Of a DNA stretch of 53,982 bases, positions 37,704 to 45,314 are shown piece after piece (positions within the stretch are counted from its first letter, which is position 1; each line of letters opens with the position of its first letter). The notes beneath the pieces are model-generated. The model worked only from the letters and a program-made list of their open reading frames with translations, made no database searches and had not been told where the DNA came from. The stretch spans positions 1 through 53,982 of the forward strand of contig JBBQSU010000006.1 in assembly GCA_038234815.1 (NCBI GenBank), in the 5' to 3' direction. Source of the stretch: JBBQSU01 sp038234815. GTDB lineage: Bacteria; Planctomycetota; Phycisphaerae; Tepidisphaerales; Tepidisphaeraceae. The position numbers and the translations under genes are program-made.

Positions 37704-37913
37704 TCAATCCTTGTTGATCCGAATGGCGGCTTTGATCAACAGGTACATCCCGCTTGTCAAGCCGAGCATGGAGGCCACCAAAGTTCCCCAAGGTGCCCAT
37801 CCATACCTGCGGTCCAGCGCCGAACCGACTGCATATCCCAAGCCGACACCGACAGCGACCTGCAGGCCAATTCCCAGGAACTGGCCCCAGTTCGCGTCGT
37901 CGTTTTTGGCCAT
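37704..37913 (-). CDS. atpZ: AtpZ/AtpQ-type small membrane protein
   Basis: First gene of the ATP synthase operon, 69 residues, two transmembrane helices (FLGIGLQVAVGVGLGYAVGS and the second TLVASMLGLTSGMYLLIKA). The motif GLGYAVGSALDRRYGWAPWG is typical of the F0F1-ATPase-associated AtpZ/gene-1 family, linked to assembly or to divalent-cation transport with AtpI. The stop is followed after one base by the next ATG. Confidence 0.85.
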   Translation of the reverse strand: MAKNDDANWGQFLGIGLQVAVGVGLGYAVGSALDRRYGWAPWGTLVASMLGLTSGMYLLIKAAIRINKD

Positions 37914-37988
37914 TTATCGCTCCGCCGATCACGCCGAATCATGCCAAAAGGCACAAACTACTTAACAGGTCCGTTTTCAGTGGGCGTA

Positions 37989-38017
37989 AGAATAGTCCGC
38001 ACTTATTATAACGTCAA
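37989..38017 (-). promoter_or_regulatory. Candidate promoter of the atp operon
   Basis: On the minus strand TTGACG (38017-38012) and TATTCT (37994-37989) are separated by 17 bp, about 75 bp upstream of the atpZ start. A TATAAT-like sequence overlaps the spacer and could be an alternative -10 box. The rest of 37914-38156 shows no gene. Confidence 0.5.
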
Positions 38018-38156
38018 GAACACCCAGCCCTCCTATCCCACGCTAACTGCAAAGGGCGCGTTCCTATTGAATAGCCGATCGCGAATGAGGGACCAACGAG
38101 CGAAGGGGATGGCGTTTGGTCAGCGATTCACGCGACTCTTGTGCCCGGTTTCCGCC

Positions 38157-38570
38157 TTAGCAGTTGTCGTTTCTTCGATGCAACAGCTCAATCACCTCCT
38201 CGATCAGTGGCGCGTTGGACTTGGGGAAGTTGTAACTCCGCAGGTCGATGGGCGCGATCCACCGGGCGGCCTGGCATTCAATTAGCTTTGGCTCGCCGGT
38301 GGTCAGTTCACATAAGAATGGACAAAGCGTGACGTGCCGATCCGGGAACGGCCACTGCACCGGCGTGAGCGCTCGCAGGCAGCGCACGCGGATGTCGATC
38401 TCCTCGGCCAGTTCGCGATGCAGGCACTCTTGGAGCGACTCACCCGGCTCCTGCTTCCCACCAGGGAATTCCCACATCCCGCCGAGGAAGTCGTTGTCCC
38501 GGCGCTGGCAAACCAGAACCTGCCCTTGCCGAATCACCACTGCAATGGCGGCCGTCACTTGCTTCAGCAT
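38157..38570 (-). CDS. mutT: MutT-type Nudix hydrolase
   Basis: Probable 8-oxo-dGTP diphosphatase, 137 residues. The Nudix box runs GGKQEPGESLQECLHRELAE then EI, matching GX5EX7REUXEEXGU. The N-terminus AAIAVVIRQGQVLVCQRRDN and the C-terminal half (AARWIAPIDLRSYNFPKSN) resemble MutT. It removes oxidised nucleotides from the pool before they enter DNA. Other small Nudix substrates cannot be excluded. Confidence 0.88.
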   Translation of the reverse strand: MLKQVTAAIAVVIRQGQVLVCQRRDNDFLGGMWEFPGGKQEPGESLQECLHRELAEEIDIRVRCLRALTPVQWPFPDRHVTLCPFLCELTTGEPKLIECQAARWIAPIDLRSYNFPKSNAPLIEEVIELLHRRNDNC

Positions 38571-38750
38571 GGCTGCCCTCGGCCAAGCCCGGCGGGCGGG
38601 AGCAAAACAGGACGAATTTCGAGCGGTTTAGCGGGGACCGCCGGTAACTCAAAAACTCTTAAAAGCAAGCAATGTATAATTTTCATAAGATGTTTATTAA
38701 TAGATGTTTATATCACAAAAAAAGAGTCTTAATAAGTTCTAATTCATTGA

Positions 38751-38779
38751 TTGACAGCCCGGGGATAGGGGGGTATAGT
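38751..38779 (+). promoter_or_regulatory. Strong sigma-70 promoter of a candidate small RNA
   Basis: Perfect -35 TTGACA (38751-38756), exactly 17 bp, then TATAGT (38774-38779). The flanking sequence upstream (38640-38750) is unusually A+T-rich, as expected for an UP-element region. No reading frame starts downstream before the terminator at 38858-38904. Confidence 0.8.
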
Positions 38780-38785
38780 CACCCC

Positions 38786-38904
38786 GGTCGAATGAACCTG
38801 TAATCAATGGCTCGTTGGGCATCGCAGACACGATATACGGCTTCAAAGCCGTGGCGCGACTTCCGAAGGTGGAATGGAGCCACCCCTTCGGAAGTCTTTT
38901 TTTT
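38786..38904 (+). ncRNA. Candidate small RNA or pyrK leader RNA, about 119 nt
   Basis: Bounded by a near-consensus promoter and an intrinsic terminator. Inside are short hairpins, the clearest being ACGGC-TTCAAA-GCCGT (38837-38852). No open reading frame with a ribosome site is visible, and I could not match it to 6S RNA, SRP RNA, tmRNA or a riboswitch class I know. The terminator lies 60 bp before the pyrK start, so it could be a free small RNA or an attenuated leader. Strand, length and function are inferred from the boundaries only. Confidence 0.65.
38858..38904 (+). terminator. Rho-independent terminator
   Basis: GACTTCCGAAG (38858-38868) pairs perfectly with CTTCGGAAGTC (38886-38896), extended by GTGG/CCAC inside a 2-nt bulge, and is followed directly by eight T residues (38897-38904). 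The strongest terminator in the window. Confidence 0.88.
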
Positions 38905-38963
38905 GCGCCCCGCTTACCCGGGCACTGGTCATCGTCTGATCCTCTCCTAAAATCACTAGGCCC

Positions 38964-39950
38964 ATGATACAAACCACTCGCCAGCAATTCCTCGCCCGCG
39001 TGACCGACAATCTCCCGATCTGCCGCGAACATTTTCGGCTCACGCTCCGGCTCGACTGGTTTCCGCCGACCGATCCGGGACAGTTCCTCCAGGTCGCCTG
39101 CCGGTCGAACGACTTCTCTGAAGTTGTCGATCCCGAGTACGACTGGGACCCATCGCGCCCGCCGACGCTGCATGGGGATGAACTTCAAGGCCCGCTGGCC
39201 ATGTTGAGGCGACCGTTTTCGCTCGCCGGCCGGCGCGATGGCGATGCCTTCGCCGAACTTGATCTGATCCAGCGCGTGGTCGGCATGGGCACCAGTTGGC
39301 TGTCTAATCTGCAAATCGGCTCCGAAGTCTCGATCATCGGCCCGCTGGGCAATCGCTTTCGCCTGCCCAATGAAGGTGAAACAGCGATTCTTGTCGGTGG
39401 CGGGGTGGGCATCCCTCCCATGCTCTATCTGGCTAGCCGACTGGCCGGAAAGAAGGCCGTGGCGTTCTGCGGGGCGCTGACGCGCGATCTGCTGCCGCTC
39501 ACCGTGACCGCAGACGCCCCAGAACCCGATGCCCAGCGCATCGATCCGCTCTACAACATCGACGAATTTGCCCGCCACGGCGTGCCTGCGGTCATTACCA
39601 CTGATGACGGCAGCTATGGCTATCGCGGATTTGTCACGCAGGCGCTTGAATCCTATCTCGACCGGTATTTCTTCTCGCCGGGCCGGCAGAGCCATATCAA
39701 GCCGGTGATCTACACCTGCGGGCCTGAAGGGATGATGAAGCGGGTGGCCGAGATCGCGATGACGCGCGGGGTAGAATGCCAGGTCGCGGTTGAACGGGCG
39801 ATGGCCTGTGGGATGGGCACCTGTCAAAGCTGCTGCATCAAGGTGGCCAAGCCCGACCCGGCCGTGGCGCCCATGCCCGGGCAGGACTGGTGCTGGCGAC
39901 TGGCCTGCACCGACGGCCCGGTCTTTCTGGCCTCGCAGCTTCGTTGGTAA
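38964..39950 (+). CDS. pyrK: PyrK-like dihydroorotate dehydrogenase electron-transfer subunit
   Basis: Flavoprotein of 328 residues that passes electrons from dihydroorotate dehydrogenase B to NAD+. The N-terminal FAD domain has RRPFSLAGRR; the NAD domain has LVGGGVGIPPMLYLASRLAG. The C-terminal 2Fe-2S motif is ACGMGTCQSCC with a further Cys in LACTDGP. Usual PyrK proteins are about 250-260 residues, so this one is long, with an inserted acidic stretch near residues 50-75. pyrD is not adjacent. A related sulfide dehydrogenase or ferredoxin-NADP reductase subunit is the main alternative. Confidence 0.85.
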   Translation: MIQTTRQQFLARVTDNLPICREHFRLTLRLDWFPPTDPGQFLQVACRSNDFSEVVDPEYDWDPSRPPTLHGDELQGPLAMLRRPFSLAGRRDGDAFAELDLIQRVVGMGTSWLSNLQIGSEVSIIGPLGNRFRLPNEGETAILVGGGVGIPPMLYLASRLAGKKAVAFCGALTRDLLPLTVTADAPEPDAQRIDPLYNIDEFARHGVPAVITTDDGSYGYRGFVTQALESYLDRYFFSPGRQSHIKPVIYTCGPEGMMKRVAEIAMTRGVECQVAVERAMACGMGTCQSCCIKVAKPDPAVAPMPGQDWCWRLACTDGPVFLASQLRW

Positions 39951-40009
39951 GCCTGCTGGCATTTTCATCGTTGTGCCCTCCTGTTGATCGCGCTGATCAA
40001 AGGTGCAAA

Positions 40010-41554
40010 TCAAAAGCAGACGTCGGCGATCCGGTGGCCGGTCTTGGCTGTGATGAATACCTCTCCGGCGATCGCCGATGCTTCCCACGGACGCCACATC
40101 GCGATGCGCTGACGGTCGGCAGGCACGGCAGCAACGAACTGCGCGCAGCCCCACACCCCGCGTAATTCGCCATATCGCCCGTGATATTGCTGCGTCACCT
40201 CGTCGTTCAACCCGCGGGCCAGGATCGTTCCGCTTTCCATTCCCAGCAGCAAACGCTCTTCGCTAAGCCAGGGCAGAAGCCCGGCACACGTCACCGGCCC
40301 GGGTGCCTGCCAAGGCAATGGCTGAATCCGTCCGCGCTGGTCCAGCCGCGCGATCGTCCCGTTTCGCCGCACCAGCAGCAGTCCGCCGGGCAGAGGCAGG
40401 ATGTCCGCCAGTTCGCCGGCAGGGAATATAGCCAGCACCTCGGCCTTACCGTTCGGGCCAAGGTTGATGAGCTGATCGCCAAGCATATAGACCAGGCGAT
40501 CATGGACCCGCGAAAGCCACCGTGCCGCCCCGGCTGCCCGTAGCTCGACCTTGGCTGGCTCGTCCAGTGCCCAGGCGAACAACCCCGCCTCGCTATGGCT
40601 GGCGACGATATGGTTCTGATAGATCACCACCCGGCTAAATCCCCGTGCCGATTGCAGGCCACTTGCGGCAAACAAGCGGGGCGCATCGGGTCTGGCCGGA
40701 TCGACAAGCATTACGCCCGAACGCGCGCCGATTAAAAGCAGGCCGCCCGCCGCCGTTTCAGACGCGCCGGGTGCTTGCTCGGCCCGCTGACTGGAGGGAT
40801 CCGCGACTGAGCTACCCTCCACTGCTTGCACCGATCGCAACGGCCCAAGGCTGTCCGGCAGTGGAAGGCGCGTGATGGCCAGGCCATCGCCCGCCGGATC
40901 GAGTCGGAGCAAGTCCGGCCCCGCTACCGCCCAAACCGCCCGCGCCGGTGATTTCTCAGCAGAAGCGCGGAGGACATTGCGCACCAGTTCCGGCTGATCA
41001 GACGGGGAAAACTGCTGAAGTAACTGGCCGGCAGAGATATTCGGCGACTTGGCACAAGCCGCTTCAAACTGCCCCAGCAACTCGGCAAGGCCGGAAAGGT
41101 GCCGCATTTGCCCGGCCAATCGCTTCCTCTTGTCAAGCGAGTCGCTCCTGATCGAAATCTCATGGGGCGCGAGCACTTCGATCCCGCAGGCAAAGGCCCG
41201 CGCGGTCGCGGATTCAAGCAGGCGCGCTTTGAGTTCTTCCAACCCGGCGGGCGTGAGCCAATACTCGGCCGTGCGCGACGAGACAACGGCAGCGCCCGCG
41301 GACTTCATCGCCGCCGAAAGCAGCCCGCAGGCCGCGCTGGCCGACACTTCCATCGGGCCGGTCGCTTCGGCCAGCAGCGTGACTTCGGCCTTCTCGGGCC
41401 TGACCCGGAGCGTCGCGCTCCACTGCACGCTTAGTCTCTCCTCGTCGCTGGCCAGCAGCTCCTCCAATGCCCATTCGCAGCGCGTCGCGAGGCCCGTGGA
41501 CTGGAGAACCCCCAAAGCATCCGGCCGCGCGAGAATGGGTGACGAATCATTCAT
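40010..41554 (-). CDS. Unknown protein: SPFH-like N-terminal part plus beta-propeller-like C-terminal part
   Basis: No certain family. The protein is 514 residues from ATG 41554. Residues about 40-150 contain a stretch (ELKARLLESATARAFACGIE, then VLAPHEISI) that resembles the end of SPFH/band-7 domains. Residues about 225-514 show repeated short hydrophobic strands with Gly/Asp turns (LLLIGARSGVMLVDPARPDA, LPGGLLLVRRNGTIARLDQR, LLLGMESGTILARGL), as in a WD40- or PQQ-like propeller. No signal peptide or membrane helix is obvious. The upstream open frame (to 41692) lacks family support. Domain assignments are by eye and need profile searches. Confidence 0.6.
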   Translation of the reverse strand: MNDSSPILARPDALGVLQSTGLATRCEWALEELLASDEERLSVQWSATLRVRPEKAEVTLLAEATGPMEVSASAACGLLSAAMKSAGAAVVSSRTAEYWLTPAGLEELKARLLESATARAFACGIEVLAPHEISIRSDSLDKRKRLAGQMRHLSGLAELLGQFEAACAKSPNISAGQLLQQFSPSDQPELVRNVLRASAEKSPARAVWAVAGPDLLRLDPAGDGLAITRLPLPDSLGPLRSVQAVEGSSVADPSSQRAEQAPGASETAAGGLLLIGARSGVMLVDPARPDAPRLFAASGLQSARGFSRVVIYQNHIVASHSEAGLFAWALDEPAKVELRAAGAARWLSRVHDRLVYMLGDQLINLGPNGKAEVLAIFPAGELADILPLPGGLLLVRRNGTIARLDQRGRIQPLPWQAPGPVTCAGLLPWLSEERLLLGMESGTILARGLNDEVTQQYHGRYGELRGVWGCAQFVAAVPADRQRIAMWRPWEASAIAGEVFITAKTGHRIADVCF

Positions 41555-41618
41555 ATAAACGCCGGCCGCATCGTACCATGCAGGCCGGCGTTTGTGATGA
41601 AGCGAATCGCGCTTGGTC

Positions 41619-42173
41619 TTATCGGCTGAAGCCCGACCCGTTACGGATGCGCTCTTTCTCGCGGGCACTTGCGGCTTCTCTGGCTTCAGCATCCTCCTTT
41701 GCCTCCACGATTTTCAGTGCGGCCATCGCTGCCTCGGTCTCCTCATCGCCTCGGGCCAGAACCACACGCAAGAGCGCTTCGCCTTTTTCCTTAGTATGGC
41801 CGAGACTTTCAAAGGTGAGTGGTTGCGGCAGCTTGGACAGTTCGATGCGGGCCTTGCGCGCGTCTTTTTGCCGAGCGTGCGTCATCTGCATGAGCGGGAC
41901 GACGGCCAGGAGTTTTCTGCGATTGAATTTCGCCCCACTCGTCAATTGCAGATCGAGCGAGCGCAACACCTGCGTGGTGAGCGAGGCCAGATGCAAGTCG
42001 GCTTGCGCCAGCAGCGCTTCATAAAGCGATTGGATGGCTGCCTGAAAGCGTGGCTGGCGCATCCACCGCCGAAAGATCGAGGCCGACGGCCAGTGGCTGC
42101 CATCCGTCTGACCGTGCCGGACGGCGCGCAAAAATTGTGCCTGTGTTCGAGAGGTTTCTTCGATATCCGACAT
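41619..42173 (-). CDS. Hypothetical protein with HTH-like N-terminus
   Basis: Unrecognised protein of 184 residues. The N-terminal third (QAQFLRAVRHGQTDGSHWPS, then IFRRWMRQPRFQAAIQSLYE) looks like the helix-turn-helix seen in small phage-terminase-like and related planctomycete proteins, in which a W-x-x-x-P-x-F segment is common. The C-terminal third is rich in Ala, Glu and Lys, probably helical or coiled coil (about 140-180). A set of 11-bp-spaced direct repeats lies 56-96 bp upstream of the ATG and may be its own operator. No phage or plasmid gene is near, so the role is unclear. Confidence 0.65.
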   Translation of the reverse strand: MSDIEETSRTQAQFLRAVRHGQTDGSHWPSASIFRRWMRQPRFQAAIQSLYEALLAQADLHLASLTTQVLRSLDLQLTSGAKFNRRKLLAVVPLMQMTHARQKDARKARIELSKLPQPLTFESLGHTKEKGEALLRVVLARGDEETEAAMAALKIVEAKEDAEAREAASAREKERIRNGSGFSR

Positions 42174-42228
42174 AACTTTCTCCTTTACAAAGAGTTAACC
42201 CAATAAATGACCGCTGCGTTGAAACAAA

Positions 42229-42269
42229 AAGTGGACATAAAGTGACAGTAAAGTGACATAAAAGTGACA
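42229..42269. repeat. Four direct repeats with 11-bp period
   Basis: AAGTGGACA at 42229 and AAGTGACA at 42240, 42251 and 42262 repeat with an exact 11-bp period, one turn of B-DNA, so all copies face the same side of the helix. Read on the minus strand the core is TGTCACTT. They lie upstream of the minus-strand 184-codon gene and could be an operator array or iterons. The rest of the 383-bp gap 42174-42556 has no gene that I can support. Confidence 0.75.
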
Positions 42270-42556
42270 CCGAAATGCCCGCTGGTGGGCTGAAAGGGCC
42301 GAGCGACTAAATCTTTCTGGATGTCGTCTACCTCCCTGAGCTTGATCGCCCATTCCCGTCAATTTTGCGTCGTAATGTTGGACGCGCATAATACCATAAA
42401 TTGCCCGAAAAATCCGCTAAAATCCGCGAAAATGTTAGGGGTTTGTTTTGGTGGGTCTGGCGGGGTGCTTCAGGCGGAATTTTTCCGTCTCACGCAGGCT
42501 TTTTTTCGAACATGCCATTGCCTTAGAAGATAAAATGACCGGAGCGAGGCACGCCC

Positions 42557-43648
42557 ATGAATTTGAAAATCAATACCTCCGTTGAATCGGCAATTTCCTT
42601 GAAGGACGCTATGGGTGTGCGCACGGCCCCGGCGGCCAAAGACCTGATACGCGCGCGGGAGAACAATGCCATCACCTGCCTGGCCTGCGGCCATCGCTGC
42701 TTTATCCAGCCGGGACGCGAGGGTGTGTGTCGCGTGCGCTTCAACGTCGCCGGGGAGCTGCGCGTTCCCTTCGGCTATGTCGGCGCGCTGGCCTGCGATC
42801 CCGTCGAGAAAAAGCCCTTCTTCCATTTCCTGCCCGGCCGCGATGTCCTCACCTTCGGAATGCTGGGTTGTGATTTTCATTGCGGGTATTGCCAGAACTG
42901 GGTGACCAGCCAGATGCTGCGCGATCCCAGCGCGGCGGCCGCACCAAAACCGTGCACGCCCGATCGACTGGTGCAATTGGCCTTGGACAGTGGCGCTGGC
43001 GCGATCGCGTCGAGCTATAACGAACCGCTCATCACCAGCGAGTGGGCGCACGCGATCTTCACGCAGGCGCGCCGCGCGGGCTTGGCCTGCGCGTATGTCA
43101 GCAACGGCAACGCCACACCGGAGGTGCTGGATTACATCCGCCCGCTGGTGTCGGCATACAAGGTGGACTTAAAGACGTTCAACCCGAAACACTATCGCCA
43201 GCTGGGTGGGGTGATGGAGCACGTCACCGAGACGATCGTGATGCTGAAAGAGCGTGGATTCTGGGTGGAGGTCGTCACGCTGGTCGTGCCGGGGTTTAGT
43301 GACGATGCCGAAGACCTGACGCGCATGGCGGACTTTCTGGCCGGCGTTGATCCGATCATGCCCTGGCACGTCACTGCCTTCCACCCGGACTATAAAATGA
43401 CCGAAGGATATCGCGCGACAACAGTGGACGACCTATTGCGCGTGGTGGAAATCGGCCGAAGTGCGGGGCTGAAATACGTCTATCCGGGGAATCTGTCCGG
43501 AAGGGTAGGGGACGGGGAGGACACGCGCTGCCATAAGTGCAACACGACGATGGTTCGCCGGCGGGGGTTTGAGGTGTTGGAGAATCGGCTGCTGGCCGGT
43601 GGGGCGTGCGCCAGTTGCGGGACGGTATTGCCTGGGATATGGGAGTAA
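42557..43648 (+). CDS. amrS: AmrS-type radical SAM protein (AmmeMemoRadiSam family)
   Basis: Radical SAM enzyme of 363 residues related to pyruvate formate-lyase activases. The 4Fe-4S motif is CxxxCxxC at Cys105, Cys109 and Cys112 (LGCDFHCGYCQNW). An N-terminal zinc-like cluster (Cys41, Cys44, Cys48, Cys58) and two C-terminal CxxC pairs (RCHKCNTT and CASCGTV) frame the barrel. The typical EKKPFFHFLPG and SSYNEPLI segments are present. Partner AmmeMemoRadiSam genes (amrA, amrB/MEMO1) are not adjacent here. The ATG has GGAG about 12 bp upstream. The substrate of this family is not established. Confidence 0.9.
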   Translation: MNLKINTSVESAISLKDAMGVRTAPAAKDLIRARENNAITCLACGHRCFIQPGREGVCRVRFNVAGELRVPFGYVGALACDPVEKKPFFHFLPGRDVLTFGMLGCDFHCGYCQNWVTSQMLRDPSAAAAPKPCTPDRLVQLALDSGAGAIASSYNEPLITSEWAHAIFTQARRAGLACAYVSNGNATPEVLDYIRPLVSAYKVDLKTFNPKHYRQLGGVMEHVTETIVMLKERGFWVEVVTLVVPGFSDDAEDLTRMADFLAGVDPIMPWHVTAFHPDYKMTEGYRATTVDDLLRVVEIGRSAGLKYVYPGNLSGRVGDGEDTRCHKCNTTMVRRRGFEVLENRLLAGGACASCGTVLPGIWE

Positions 43649-43737
43649 CGTAACGCCGGCGCACGCGCGGGGTGTATGCGCCGGGGCTGCTTTGTCTATA
43701 ATCCTCACCCTCAAGCGGATTTAGAAGGAGCAACGAA

Positions 43738-44973
43738 TTGTCGGAACGGTATTTTCAGCACACATTTAAGAACGGCCTGACTTTGCTTTGTGAGCGCATG
43801 CCGGAGATGACCTCTGCGGGGATGACGCTTCTTGTGCCCGCCGGGGCCGCGACCGATCGCCCGGACGCGTTAGGCACAGCCACCGTGCTGTCGGACCTGG
43901 TTTTACGCGGGGCCGGCAAGCGCGACAATCGGCAGCTGACCGAATTTCTCGACGGCTTGGGTCTGCAGCGATCAACCAGCACCGGTATGCACCACACGCG
44001 CTTCGGCGCCGCGGCCGTCGCCGACAAAGTGCTGGAAAGCCTCAGTGCCTATGCCGACATCGTGCGCCGGCCCGTTTTGCCCGAAGTCGGGTTTGAACCG
44101 GCCCGTGATCTGGCGCTTCAGGCGCTGGAGGGTATTGACGACGATCCGCGCCAGAAGCTCATGATCCTGCTCCGTCAGTGGCATTTTCCTTCGCCATTGG
44201 GCCGAAACATTATGGGCGAGGCCGAGCATTTGAAAAAACTGACACTGCCGTTCATGCGCGATGAATTTGGCCGGCGCTATCATGCCGGCGGGGCGATTTT
44301 AGCGCTGGCGGGCAATATCGAGTTTGCGATGGTGAAGGACGAGGTGGAACGGCTCTTTGGGGATTGGCACGCGCATCCGCTGCACGATTTGCAGTTGTCC
44401 GGCACCGGCGGGAAGGTGCATCACGAGACGCAGGACAGCGAGCAGACGCACATCGGCGTGGCCTATCCGGGCATTGTCGAGACCGACGAGCGGTATTACA
44501 TCATGCGACTTGGCATCGAAGTATTAAGTGGCGGAATGAGCGGGCGGCTGTTTACCGAGATCAGGGAGAAGCGGGCGCTGTGTTATTCGGTGTGGGCGGG
44601 GTATTCGGGATCGAAGGAAGCCGGCGCGATCATGGGATATGCCGGATCGAGCAACGACCGCGCGCAAGCCACTCTGGACTGTCTGGTATTCGAGCTACGT
44701 CGGCTTGGCCAAGGAATCACGCAAGCGGAACTGGACCGCGCCCGCACGGGCCTGAAGGCCAATACGATCATGCAGGGAGAAAGCACCAGCGCCCGGGCCG
44801 GGGCGATCGCGCACGACTTTTACGTCCGCGGACGCATCCGCACGCTCGACGAAATTAAGTCCGCGATTGATTCGGTGACGCTGGATCAAGTCAACGATTT
44901 CCTGAAACAAAACCCGCTGGGCCAGTTCACGGTAGTGACAGTAGGCCCCAAACCCCTGACGACGCCGGTATGA
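43738..44973 (+). CDS. M16 peptidase-family protein lacking the zinc motif
   Basis: Protein of 411 residues with two tandem M16 (insulinase/MPP-like) modules: about 1-200, and about 200-400 with the characteristic GGMSGRLFTEIREKRALCYS. In active members the first module carries HxxEH; the aligned place here reads GTATVLSDLVLRG, so the zinc ligands are missing and this is probably a non-catalytic partner. No signal peptide is seen. The start is TTG at 43738, preceded by AGAAGGAG at about 43724-43731, a good ribosome site. No catalytic M16 partner is in the window. Confidence 0.88.
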   Translation: MSERYFQHTFKNGLTLLCERMPEMTSAGMTLLVPAGAATDRPDALGTATVLSDLVLRGAGKRDNRQLTEFLDGLGLQRSTSTGMHHTRFGAAAVADKVLESLSAYADIVRRPVLPEVGFEPARDLALQALEGIDDDPRQKLMILLRQWHFPSPLGRNIMGEAEHLKKLTLPFMRDEFGRRYHAGGAILALAGNIEFAMVKDEVERLFGDWHAHPLHDLQLSGTGGKVHHETQDSEQTHIGVAYPGIVETDERYYIMRLGIEVLSGGMSGRLFTEIREKRALCYSVWAGYSGSKEAGAIMGYAGSSNDRAQATLDCLVFELRRLGQGITQAELDRARTGLKANTIMQGESTSARAGAIAHDFYVRGRIRTLDEIKSAIDSVTLDQVNDFLKQNPLGQFTVVTVGPKPLTTPV

Positions 44974-45314
44974 AGGGGCCATCAGCTTTGGAGAGGCTGT
45001 TCGCTCAAACCACTCCTTTTGAACCGCCCGAAATCGAATCAGTGCGCCGGGACGGTTAATGGCGATGGCTGGCTTTGCTTCAGGCCAAGTCGAACCTGGA
45101 GTTCCTCCGCGAGTAGGCCCATAGCAACCACTCTTCACGTTTGCAGCATGAGTCTCCTTATTTTGATCTGGGGACTTGCGTACTCCGGCAAGGGCCGATT
45201 TAAAGGGCGAATAAATTGCTTGGTGGTGGCCGGACGGCGAGCGGGGCCTTGGTTACGTTGCAATCAACCGCGGAAGTATTATCGCGCCAGCCGGCTGGAA
45301 TAGCGATGAACGCC
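44974..45314. other. Intergenic region without a supported gene
   Basis: This 341-bp gap lies between convergent genes (M16-like and MCE protein). Open frames exist (for example 45019-45303, plus strand) but have no family resemblance, no good ribosome site and mixed composition. I see no terminator or repeat. Confidence 0.4.

Noticed and set aside
38739..40154. 471-codon minus-strand frame covering the small RNA and pyrK
   Set aside because: It runs opposite a recognisable flavoprotein and through the terminator hairpin; the composition is low-complexity and no motif is seen.
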